The position numbers and the translations under genes were made by a program. 11,886 bases of DNA from an uncultured Actinomycetes bacterium. Lineage in GTDB: Bacteria; Actinomycetota; Actinomycetes; Nanopelagicales; Nanopelagicaceae. The DNA lies in NCBI GenBank assembly GCA_903953805.1, contig CAJBLC010000089.1, positions 1 to 11,886 on the forward strand, written 5' to 3'. Below the pieces are notes generated by a model, which saw only the letters and a program-made list of their open reading frames with translations, did not search any database and had not been told where the DNA came from. Positions 6,345 through 11,886 of this stretch are shown here, piece after piece (position 1 is the stretch's first letter; the number at the start of each line of letters is the position of its first letter).

Positions 6345-7432
6345 TACATGTGTTCGGATAATGGAACAAGAGGTATAGGTGCAACAGTAGTTGAGATTGC
6401 GATACGTCGATCTGAGTGACCCGATGTAAGGATTGATTCCATAACTTCGAGGACATGTTCGCCAAGTGAACCTGAAGCTCGATGTTCGCGGTTCTCTTCA
6501 ATCGCTCGTGCCATCTCCGCTAAACCAAATCCTCGGCCAGCATCGATATATCCAGCAAGTGGTTCAACAGATTTCCATTCGGATTCCTGCTCGGTATAGA
6601 TAAAGGTCTTCTCACTAAATTGATTTGGATCAGGTGCAGTGAGAGTTCCTTCTGTGCCGTAGACCTCAATGGTCGGTAGTCGTGAACCCCAGGCTTCAAA
6701 GCTGACCATGATCGTTGATTGTGCGCCACTTTCATGAGTCAGAATTGCTGAAATATGAGTATCTACCTCGACGCTAATTGGCGTGCCAGCGAGATCACCC
6801 GTGTGGACTTTACGAGCTCGGTTAGAGCGAGTGGTATTTCCAATAACACTTGCGATGGGGCCAAGTAGAAAGACCAGAGCAGTTAAATAGTAAGGACCCA
6901 TATCGAAGAGGGGACCAGCTCCGTTGAGATAGTAGAACTGTGGGTTCGGGTGCCAACGTTCATGACCTGGCGCGCTCCAAAAGGCAGAGGCAGCGAAAGG
7001 TGTTCCGATCGCACCATTTTCTAAGAGATATTTTGAAGTTTGAATTCCTGTGCCGAGGAAGGTATCCGGTGCACAACCAATGCGTAGGCCTTTATCTTCT
7101 GCAAGTTTTGTTACCGGGTGGGCCTCATCCATGCTGAGAGCGAATGGCTTCTCCAGGTAGACATGCTTGCCATTATTGAGCGCTTTGAGGTTCACCTCTG
7201 CATGAGATTGGGGGAGCGTGAGATTGAGAATGACATCTACATCGGGGTCGGTGAAGATCGAATCCCCAGGAAATGCCTTTACGCCGTGCTCTGCAGCGAC
7301 TTTTTCAGCGCGGGCATGATCGAGATCCGCTATTCCAATCAGTTTGAGGTTAGGGAGCTTAGGAAGGTTCGATAGATATTGCCCACTGATGTTTCCAACG
7401 CCAACAATTCCAACTCCTAGCGGCTTGCCCAC
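6344..7432 (-). CDS. Gfo/Idh/MocA family oxidoreductase (ThuB-like by context)
   Basis: A 362-residue NAD(P)-dependent dehydrogenase of the glucose-fructose oxidoreductase/inositol dehydrogenase family. The Rossmann fingerprint VGIVGVGNIS is at 7-16, the strand-2 acid at D36 (GIADLD), and the conserved HVYLEKPFA at 90-98 supplies K95. The C-terminal sheet domain starts near 125 and carries GAGPLFDMGPYYLTALVFLLGP (171-192); the usual catalytic His after Dx3 is Tyr, as in a subset of the family. It begins with GTG inside the last codons of the ThuA-like gene (16-base overlap), behind a good Shine-Dalgarno GAGAGAGG. Pairing with ThuA recalls rhizobial ThuAB, where the dehydrogenase forms 3-keto disaccharides. 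I infer sugar or glycoside oxidation in the cytoplasm; the exact substrate is open. Confidence 0.9.
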   Translation of the reverse strand: MGKPLGVGIVGVGNISGQYLSNLPKLPNLKLIGIADLDHARAEKVAAEHGVKAFPGDSIFTDPDVDVILNLTLPQSHAEVNLKALNNGKHVYLEKPFALSMDEAHPVTKLAEDKGLRIGCAPDTFLGTGIQTSKYLLENGAIGTPFAASAFWSAPGHERWHPNPQFYYLNGAGPLFDMGPYYLTALVFLLGPIASVIGNTTRSNRARKVHTGDLAGTPISVEVDTHISAILTHESGAQSTIMVSFEAWGSRLPTIEVYGTEGTLTAPDPNQFSEKTFIYTEQESEWKSVEPLAGYIDAGRGFGLAEMARAIEENREHRASGSLGEHVLEVMESILTSGHSDRRIAISTTVAPIPLVPLSEHM

Positions 7433-8106
7433 AGTAAACCTCTCTCAATAATTGTCTTTACATTCGGATTGAGAACAATCTCAAGGTTATGTCCACAGGT
7501 AATTACAAAGATCTTTCCTTTGCCCCAGTTACGAGTCCAAATTGATGGCGATGTGATTTCGCGATTCCAAGGATCCCAAGGTCTTACCTTCTGCGTTGTC
7601 GTAGCAAGAACATCGTTGTAGCTATCGTGAAGTACCCAATATTGCTCGGTGGTTAATTCAAAGTCAGATATTCCGCGAGTGATCTCATGGTTCTTACCGA
7701 GTTCAGTCATATTAATTGTATGTGGAACATAGTTATCGGATTGTTCCCCGATACGTTCCTCAGGAGCCTTACCTGGATGATTGGCGAATTGACCACCAAG
7801 CATCTGAAGATAATCTGATGTGTTGCGATATGAATCGGCGATTCCGCCATGCCAACCACCAAAGCCAGTACCGGCGATGATTGCATCTTGTAAACCTGTG
7901 AACTCTTCTTTTGTGATGACATTCATGGTGTTTGTCTGCTGGATGAGATCGACCGTATCCATATATGACTTATCCGCATAGATAGCGGGTGATTCTTCAA
8001 CGCGAACCTCGTACCCGTTCTCTTTGAGGAATGGGATAAATACTTCAGTCGTTTCAACTGGCTGATGGCCATCCCAACCACCACGGACTACGAGAGCTTT
8101 TTTCAT
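7417..8106 (-). CDS. ThuA-like domain protein
   Basis: A 229-residue protein of the ThuA (trehalose utilisation) family, which has a class I glutamine amidotransferase-like flavodoxin fold. The N-terminus MKKALVVRGGWDGHQP gives strand 1 and the GGWxGH motif. The conserved centre GTGFGGWHGGIADSYRNTSDYLQMLGGQF follows at about 84-112, and the C-terminal SIWTRNWGKGKIFVITCGHNLE is typical of the family. I chose the ATG at 8104-8106. A TTG 24 bases further out would add MYVDNTHH, which precedes the normal first strand and would overlap the repeat region. It heads the reverse-strand operon with a Gfo/Idh/MocA dehydrogenase and an alpha/beta hydrolase. Known ThuA proteins work with ThuB on trehalose or related disaccharides through 3-keto intermediates; the same role here is inference from pairing. 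No catalytic residue can be assigned with confidence. Confidence 0.85.
   Translation of the reverse strand: MKKALVVRGGWDGHQPVETTEVFIPFLKENGYEVRVEESPAIYADKSYMDTVDLIQQTNTMNVITKEEFTGLQDAIIAGTGFGGWHGGIADSYRNTSDYLQMLGGQFANHPGKAPEERIGEQSDNYVPHTINMTELGKNHEITRGISDFELTTEQYWVLHDSYNDVLATTTQKVRPWDPWNREITSPSIWTRNWGKGKIFVITCGHNLEIVLNPNVKTIIERGLLWASR
7439..7446 (-). promoter_or_regulatory. Ribosome binding site of the Gfo/Idh/MocA gene
   Basis: GAGAGAGG on the reverse strand lies 6 bases before the GTG at 7430-7432. It is inside the 3' end of the ThuA-like gene and decides the GTG start, since the Rossmann motif begins only six residues later and no alternative start fits. Confidence 0.75.
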
Positions 8107-8112
8107 ATGGTG

Positions 8113-8121
8113 AGTATTATC
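8113..8121 (-). promoter_or_regulatory. Possible -10 of the ThuA operon
   Basis: Reverse strand GATAATACT contains GATAAT (8116-8121, 5 of 6 to TATAAT), ending 9 bases before the ATG at 8106. The overlapping AATACT (8113-8118) ends 6 bases before it. Either predicts a leader of about 0-3 bases, and no Shine-Dalgarno sequence is present. Confidence 0.4.
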
Positions 8122-8125
8122 TACA

Positions 8126-8142
8126 TACAAGCGCGTTACAAG
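8126..8142. repeat. Direct repeat TACAAG with 11-bp period, possible operator
   Basis: TACAAG occurs at 8126-8131 and 8137-8142 in the short divergent gap between the ThuA-like and MFS genes. The 11-bp period puts both copies on the same face of the helix, and the pair sits just upstream of the predicted -10 boxes of both genes. This is the arrangement used by tandem-binding activators such as response regulators. Confidence 0.35.
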
Positions 8143-8146
8143 GGTT

Positions 8147-8152
8147 TATACT
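8147..8152 (+). promoter_or_regulatory. -10 element of the MFS gene (leaderless)
   Basis: TATACT matches 5 of 6 bases of TATAAT and ends 7 bases before the ATG at 8160. The predicted transcript start is at the ATG or one base before it. The intervening bases (TTTTGAT) contain no Shine-Dalgarno sequence, and no -35 box is recognisable. Confidence 0.55.
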
Positions 8153-8159
8153 TTTTGAT

Positions 8160-9371
8160 ATGCAGCCCTCACTTGCCCGATTAGAGAAGGCGAAGTGGGC
8201 GATACGATCCACCTTCTTCTTTATGGGTATGTCGGTCTCTGTCGCAACTGCGAGAATGGCTGAAATCAAGGGAAATACGCACTCGAGTGACTCAGCCTTC
8301 GGATTAGCGGTATTAATAGGCAATTTGGGCATCATGCTCGGTAACTACATTGGTGGGCCTGCTGTACATCGATTGGGAAGTCGTAAGGTCATTCAAACTG
8401 CGATCTTTGGCATCGCCTTCTCGCAAATCGCCTATGGCTACGCACATCACTTGTGGAATATGTCTCTCATTGCATTTACAGCAAGCATCTTTGCCTCCTT
8501 TGCAAATGTTGGTGTGAATATGCAGGGCGGAATGATCGAATCAGGTATCGGTCGATCTTTAATGCCGAGCTTCCATGGTTCGTGGACCTTAGGTGCATTC
8601 TCGGCATCCCTACTTGCTTCACTTGTATCGTCACACTTAACTCTGATCACCCATTTAACAATTAACTGTTTACTTACTTTCTCCTGCGTCATATTGGCCT
8701 CCCTTTCACTTCTTCCCTCCGAAGCAGATCACAAAGTTTTGGCGGAACCAGATAATCGAGGAGATAGTTCATTTAGAAGTGGGTTCAGAAATCCAGCCGT
8801 CTTGCTCTTAGCTCTTTCTGCAGGACTCGGCATGCTCGCCGAATCTTCTGTGGGTGAGTGGTCATCGATTCTTCTCCATGAGAAATATAAATTAAGTATC
8901 TCTTCGGCAGCTCTTGGATTTACCTGTTTTGCACTTGGACAGATCCTTGGCCGATTCACAGTTGGAGTACGAATCGATCGACTAGGCATCGGAAAAGTTC
9001 TACGTATCGGTGGAGTCGCTGGCGGCTTCTTCTATATTGTGGGTCCGATCGCTGTCCGAGCCTGTCACTTCCAATCTTCGGTTACAGTTTTGATTGCGAT
9101 GTCCGCCTTGTATTTCTTGATCGGGGTCTGCGTAGCGCCGATGCCACCAGCCTTTGCAATCTTGACCTATCGCCTACCTAATATCTCGCCCGCTCGGGCA
9201 CTTTCGCAGATGCAAATTGTTGGCGCGCTCGTCTTTATGACCGGAAGGCTCTTGGTATCTGGAACTACCCGCCTCGTAGGGCTGGAATTTGCCCTTTTAA
9301 TCCCCGCTACCGCCCTTTTGATGACCGGGCTACTCTCGCTAAAAATCGCGCCAAATCACGCTGCAAAATAA
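8160..9371 (+). CDS. MFS transporter, YbjJ/fucose-permease-like
   Basis: A 403-residue integral membrane transporter with about twelve hydrophobic segments in two six-helix halves. The first half includes GLAVLIGNLGIMLGNYIGGPAVHRLGSRK (about 48-76), whose GPAVHRLGSRK is the MFS loop 2-3 motif. A hydrophilic central loop lies at about 190-215 (SEADHKVLAEPDNRGD). The second half opens with LAESSVGEWSSILLHEKYKLS, closely like the ExxxxDWSaiYL element of YbjJ-type proteins, followed by LGFTCFALGQILGRFTVGVRIDRLG, the matching loop 8-9 motif. The substrate is unknown; relatives are annotated as sugar permeases or drug exporters. It diverges from the ThuA operon across 53 bases and lies upstream of the sugar ABC operon, so sugar or glycoside transport is a reasonable inference. 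The ATG start is supported by a TATACT box 7 bases upstream. Confidence 0.85.
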   Translation: MQPSLARLEKAKWAIRSTFFFMGMSVSVATARMAEIKGNTHSSDSAFGLAVLIGNLGIMLGNYIGGPAVHRLGSRKVIQTAIFGIAFSQIAYGYAHHLWNMSLIAFTASIFASFANVGVNMQGGMIESGIGRSLMPSFHGSWTLGAFSASLLASLVSSHLTLITHLTINCLLTFSCVILASLSLLPSEADHKVLAEPDNRGDSSFRSGFRNPAVLLLALSAGLGMLAESSVGEWSSILLHEKYKLSISSAALGFTCFALGQILGRFTVGVRIDRLGIGKVLRIGGVAGGFFYIVGPIAVRACHFQSSVTVLIAMSALYFLIGVCVAPMPPAFAILTYRLPNISPARALSQMQIVGALVFMTGRLLVSGTTRLVGLEFALLIPATALLMTGLLSLKIAPNHAAK

Positions 9372-9385
9372 CAATAACGTTATTG
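9372..9385. repeat. Perfect 14-bp palindrome CAATAACGTTATTG, candidate LacI-type operator
   Basis: CAATAACGTTATTG is its own reverse complement, centred on CG as in many LacI/GalR-family operators. It begins right after the MFS stop codon and lies 129 bases before the solute-binding protein start. It could instead form a weak hairpin ending the MFS transcript, since T-rich sequence follows (GATTTTGCCGCTTTTTT), but the stem is short and AT-rich. Confidence 0.45.
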
Positions 9386-9503
9386 ATTTTGCCGCTTTTT
9401 TCTTCTCAACCCCCTATGGGAAACGGACAAATGCTGACAGACTTCCCTCAACTTCTTCTGGAGTTTCATCACTTCAGTTGACGTGAAACCGATTGAACTA
9501 GCG

Positions 9504-9508
9504 AAAGG
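9504..9508 (+). promoter_or_regulatory. Ribosome binding site of the sugar-binding protein
   Basis: AAAGG lies 6 bases before the ATG at 9515, whereas it would be 15 bases from the next ATG (9524). It therefore decides the start. An in-frame TGA at 9494-9496 rules out a longer protein. Confidence 0.7.
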
Positions 9509-9514
9509 CTTTCA

Positions 9515-10858
9515 ATGTCATCAATGAAAAAGCGTGGAGTAGTCCTCGCAGTAGTAAGCACACTTGCTGCTTCTACAGCGATTCTCGGACTCTCTACTCA
9601 GCAAGCGCAAGCTGCTGCGCAGAACGCTGCAGTCACAAAGGCGCTTAACACTCCAACAACCCTCACATTCTGGTCATGGCTCCCAGGCCAGCAGAATGAA
9701 GTGAACTTGTTCCAAGCTACTTACCCAAAGATTAAGGTAAAGCTTGTTAACGTCGGTTCCGGCGGAACTGAATACAACAAGATCAAGGCTGGCCTTGCTG
9801 CGAAGTCTGGTCTTCCAGATGTTGCACAGGTTGAGTTCCAGTATCTCCCAACATTCAAGGTTCTTAACGGCCTTGCAAATATCAAGCCTTATGTCGCTTC
9901 AGACTTCCTTACAAAGTTCCCACAGTGGATCTCTGATCAGGTCTCTGATGCAAAGGGCATCTACGCAGTACCACAGGATTCAGGCCCAATGGGTCTCCTC
10001 TACCGTTCAGATGTATTCACAAAGCTTGGCCTTGCTGCACCAAAGACATGGGCTGAGTTTGCAACTGATGCTGCAAAGATTCACTCTGCAGATGCATCAC
10101 AGTACATCTCGAATATGGTTATGGATTCAGGAAACATGAACGGCCTCTACTGGCAGGCTGGCGCACGTCCATTCCACATGAACAGCGCAACATCAATCAA
10201 CATCAAGTTGAACGATTCAGCTACCAAGCAGGTTACAAAGTTCTGGGGCGACCTTGTCGCAGCTGGAAACCTTCCTGTAGATCCATACTGGACATCTGAC
10301 TGGAACGCAGCCTTCAACAAGGGCAAGTACCTCTCATGGCCATCAGCTTCATGGGGTCTTGGAACTGTTACATCAGCAGCTGCTGACACTTCAGGTAACT
10401 GGCGTGCAGCACCACTTCCAACTTGGGGCAGCACACCTGTTTCAGGTTCATGGGGTGGATCAACTGTTGCTGTTATGTCAACAACAAAGAACCTCGCAGC
10501 AGCAGCAGCTCTTGCTGAGTTTGTTAACACAAACCCAACAGCAGCATTTGCTCTTACACAGGCTCCAACATTTGACTTCCCAGTCATGAAGAGCGTTTTG
10601 GGATCTGATGGATTCCTCGCAACTGCTCCAGCGTTCTACGGTGGCCAGAAGGTCTACCAGGCTTACAGTGCATACAACAACACTGTTGGTAAGAACTACG
10701 AGTGGTCTCCATTCCAGGATCAGGTTTACACCCTCTGGACTAACGATGTACTCGATGCAATCCTTAAGAAGGGTGACACAGCAGCTGCCGTAGAAAAGTG
10801 GCAGGCTGACACCGTTAAGTACGCTAAGGATCAGGGTTACACCGTAACAACTAAGTAA
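9515..10858 (+). CDS. CUT1 sugar ABC transporter substrate-binding protein
   Basis: A 447-residue extracellular solute-binding protein (family 1) that captures a sugar and delivers it to the membrane permeases encoded next. The N-terminus has a charged start (MSSMKKR), a hydrophobic core (about 9-27) and a likely signal peptidase I site AQA|AA near 33/34. The mature part begins with the typical TLTFWSWLPGQQNEVNLFQATYPKIKVKLVNVG (49-81). Aromatic residues suited to stacking on sugar rings include W53, W55, W213, W259, W263, W275 and W280, and SGSWGGSTVAVM (310-321) is the characteristic core loop. No cysteine appears anywhere, so it is not a lipoprotein. Codon choice is strongly biased (Lys almost always AAG, Phe TTC, Asn AAC), which suggests high expression. 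The sugar is unknown; oligosaccharides such as maltose-, cellobiose- or trehalose-like compounds are typical. Confidence 0.93.
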   Translation: MSSMKKRGVVLAVVSTLAASTAILGLSTQQAQAAAQNAAVTKALNTPTTLTFWSWLPGQQNEVNLFQATYPKIKVKLVNVGSGGTEYNKIKAGLAAKSGLPDVAQVEFQYLPTFKVLNGLANIKPYVASDFLTKFPQWISDQVSDAKGIYAVPQDSGPMGLLYRSDVFTKLGLAAPKTWAEFATDAAKIHSADASQYISNMVMDSGNMNGLYWQAGARPFHMNSATSINIKLNDSATKQVTKFWGDLVAAGNLPVDPYWTSDWNAAFNKGKYLSWPSASWGLGTVTSAAADTSGNWRAAPLPTWGSTPVSGSWGGSTVAVMSTTKNLAAAAALAEFVNTNPTAAFALTQAPTFDFPVMKSVLGSDGFLATAPAFYGGQKVYQAYSAYNNTVGKNYEWSPFQDQVYTLWTNDVLDAILKKGDTAAAVEKWQADTVKYAKDQGYTVTTK

Positions 10859-10873
10859 TACCAGTTAGTAAAC

Positions 10874-10903
10874 GGTAGAGAGGGCTCTCGGGCCCTCTCT
10901 ATC
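10874..10903 (+). terminator. Strong GC-rich hairpin between binding protein and permease genes
   Basis: TAGAGAGGGC (10876-10885) pairs perfectly with GCCCTCTCTA (10892-10901) around a 6-base loop TCTCGG; a G-U and a G-C pair extend the stem to 12. It starts about 15 bases after the stop of the binding-protein gene. There is no T-run after it, so it is probably not a full factor-independent terminator. It more likely protects the upstream mRNA end or reduces read-through, keeping binding protein in excess over permease. Confidence 0.7.
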
Positions 10904-10920
10904 ACTACCTAAAAATCATC

Positions 10921-10926
10921 CATAAT
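10921..10926 (+). promoter_or_regulatory. Possible internal -10 of the permease genes
   Basis: CATAAT matches 5 of 6 bases of TATAAT and ends 9 bases before the permease ATG at 10936, predicting a leader of about 2-3 bases. No Shine-Dalgarno sequence precedes that ATG, which fits a near-leaderless transcript started after the hairpin. Confidence 0.45.
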
Positions 10927-10935
10927 TGCATTGAA

Positions 10936-11841
10936 ATGGTGAGCATGAGCGCAAGTAGTTTGAAATCAACGAAACGGACCGGTCTCTTCTTCGTCCTACC
11001 ATTCTTCTTAATTTTTGTTCTTCTCTTGATCGTCCCGTTGGTCTACTCAGGATTTATCAGTCTCTATAAAAAGGGACTTATTGGCGGTAATCGCTATGTT
11101 GGATTCGAAAATTACATCACGATGATTCATGACCCTCAGTGGGTCTCATCTGTTGGCAGAGTCTTCTTGTACTTCTTCTTACAAGTACCGATCATGCTTA
11201 TCATCGCCGTCTTTGCTGCGCTCGCAATTGATAGCGGAAAGCTACGTTTCCCAAAGTTCTTCCGTATCGCAATCTTTATTCCATATGCCGTCCCAGCGAT
11301 CATTGGTTGCATCATCTGGGGTTATATCTACGGAAAGAACTACGGATTCCTCAATCAACTACTCGGCTATCTCCATATCCACCATGTTGATTGGTGGGGA
11401 AATTCCACCCAAGCGCTGGGCTCCATTAGTGCGATCGTGACCTGGGAATTTGCTGGCTACAACATGATTATCTTGTATGCCGCTCTTAAGGGTCTCTCAA
11501 CTGAGCTCTACGAAGCAGCAGCGGTTGATGGCGCCGGAGCGCTCAAGATTGCCCTCCGAATTAAGCTCCCTCAGCTCTACCCAGCGATCTTCCTGACCTT
11601 GATCTTCTCGATTATCGGAAGCTTCCAGTTGTTCACCGAACCGCAGACTCTCAACTTGCAGGCTCCAACGGTTCTCAACAACTACTTCTCACCAAATGTC
11701 TACGCATACTCTGTGGCCTTCCAAGGTCAACAACTTAACTATGCCGCGACGATCTCATTCTCACTTGGTTTGATCATCGCATTCTTTGCAATTATCGCGA
11801 CCTTAGTAAGTCGTCGTCGTGGAGGAGATTCACTACTATGA
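10936..11841 (+). CDS. MalF-type sugar ABC transporter permease
   Basis: A 301-residue inner-membrane subunit of a CUT1 carbohydrate importer. Six hydrophobic helices are seen at about 16-40, 76-98, 110-131, 163-184, 216-238 and 268-290. The cytoplasmic EAA loop that docks on the ATPase is YEAAAVDGAGALKIALRIKLPQLYP (192-216), with E193, A194, G199 and LP at 211-212. It lacks the extra N-terminal helices and large periplasmic loop of Escherichia coli MalF, as is usual for this family. The start is taken as ATG 10936; ATG 10945 (MSASSLK) is an alternative that would remove three residues. It follows the binding-protein gene after 77 bases containing a hairpin and a candidate promoter. Its stop overlaps the start of the next permease by an ATGA junction. 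No ATPase gene is in the window; a shared MsiK-type ATPase encoded elsewhere is common in actinobacteria. Confidence 0.93.
   Translation: MVSMSASSLKSTKRTGLFFVLPFFLIFVLLLIVPLVYSGFISLYKKGLIGGNRYVGFENYITMIHDPQWVSSVGRVFLYFFLQVPIMLIIAVFAALAIDSGKLRFPKFFRIAIFIPYAVPAIIGCIIWGYIYGKNYGFLNQLLGYLHIHHVDWWGNSTQALGSISAIVTWEFAGYNMIILYAALKGLSTELYEAAAVDGAGALKIALRIKLPQLYPAIFLTLIFSIIGSFQLFTEPQTLNLQAPTVLNNYFSPNVYAYSVAFQGQQLNYAATISFSLGLIIAFFAIIATLVSRRRGGDSLL
11821..11828 (+). promoter_or_regulatory. Ribosome binding site of the second permease
   Basis: GGAGGAGA lies 9 bases before the ATG at 11838, inside the 3' end of the first permease gene. It is the strongest Shine-Dalgarno sequence in the window and supports coupled translation. 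Confidence 0.75.
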
Positions 11842-11886
11842 GCAAGAAAACTTTCTATATGTCAAAGAAGAGCAACTTCTTAACGC
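11838..11886 (+). CDS. Start of a second ABC permease (MalG-type by position), 3'-truncated
   Basis: Only 16 codons are present, reading MSKKTFYMSKKSNFLT before the window ends. The ATG overlaps the TGA of the MalF-type gene (ATGA) and has a strong Shine-Dalgarno sequence, so this is a genuine translated gene. In CUT1 operons the gene after the MalF-type permease is almost always the MalG-type partner, and the basic N-terminus fits a cytoplasmic tail before a first membrane helix. The product name is inferred from position, not from recognisable domains. A second ATG at 11859 is an alternative start. Confidence 0.7.
   Translation, partial: MSKKTFYMSKKSNFLT

Larger units (their letters stand above)
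9372..9514 (+). other. Leader region upstream of the sugar-binding protein gene
   Basis: This is the longest noncoding stretch here (143 bases). It holds the palindrome above, a pyrimidine-rich tract (9390-9412), the separated inverted repeat GTTTCA (9463-9468) / TGAAAC (9484-9489), a TTGACG that resembles a -35 box (9478-9483) without a convincing -10 at the right distance, and a small inverted repeat GAAAGGCTTTC (9503-9513) that includes the Shine-Dalgarno sequence. The promoter of the ABC operon should be in it, but I cannot place its -10. Confidence 0.5.

Noticed and set aside
8128..8130. TTG as the start of the ThuA-like gene
   Set aside because: The ATG at 8104-8106 begins directly at the family's first strand and has -10-like boxes at a fitting distance; the TTG extension lies within the TACAAG repeat and adds no conserved residues.
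9478..9504. TTGACG with TAGCGA as a promoter of the sugar operon
   Set aside because: The spacer is 15 bases and the predicted transcript start would fall after the Shine-Dalgarno sequence at 9504-9508, so the two readings conflict.
10496..10510. GCA triplet run resembling a microsatellite
   Set aside because: It is a short alanine stretch (AAAAAL) in the binding protein, using its preferred GCA codon.
10147..10587. Reverse-strand open frame of 146 codons inside the sugar-binding protein gene
   Set aside because: It mirrors a strongly codon-biased real gene, has an improbable Ala/Arg/Val-rich composition, and has no recognisable domain.

Overview
The window looks like a compact actinobacterial chromosome segment with moderate GC. 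My best guess is the freshwater acI group (Nanopelagicales, 'Ca. Planktophila' or 'Ca. Nanopelagicus'). This is inferred from the streamlined layout (intergenic gaps of tens of bases, convergent genes overlapping at their stops, gene leaders of only a few bases), the balanced base composition, and the emphasis on sugar uptake and glycoside use. I see no rRNA, tRNA, insertion sequence, integrase or CRISPR array, and no gene-free stretch over 150 bases.

Layout. The left edge holds the 3' part of a fluoride channel gene (crcB/fluC), convergent with and overlapping a reverse-strand Xaa-Pro aminopeptidase (pepP). A small phosphomannose-isomerase-type cupin diverges from pepP and converges with a reverse-strand aldo/keto reductase. 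That reductase diverges from a large PA14-containing GH3 beta-glucosidase. The glucosidase converges with, and overlaps by 23 bases, a reverse-strand three-gene operon read from right to left: ThuA-like protein, Gfo/Idh/MocA dehydrogenase, alpha/beta hydrolase. An MFS transporter of the YbjJ/fucose-permease type diverges from the ThuA-like gene. The right end is a CUT1 sugar ABC transporter operon: a secreted solute-binding protein, a MalF-type permease, and the first codons of a MalG-type permease cut by the window edge.

How the genes may work together. The ABC transporter and perhaps the MFS protein bring in oligosaccharides or glycosides. The GH3 enzyme, which has no signal peptide, would cleave beta-glucosides in the cytoplasm. 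The ThuA/dehydrogenase pair resembles the rhizobial ThuAB pair, which processes disaccharides through 3-keto intermediates. The aldo/keto reductase and alpha/beta hydrolase could act on sugar or aglycone products. The substrate cannot be read from the sequence.

The most notable structural pattern concerns gene starts. Genes that head a transcription unit mostly lack a Shine-Dalgarno sequence and carry a -10-like TANNNT hexamer 6-7 bases before the start codon, which predicts leaderless mRNAs. Operon-internal genes have clear Shine-Dalgarno sequences. Other points of interest are unusual pore residues in the fluoride channel, a cysteine-free binding protein without a lipobox, a strong hairpin between binding protein and permease, and several short palindromes or repeats that could be operators.
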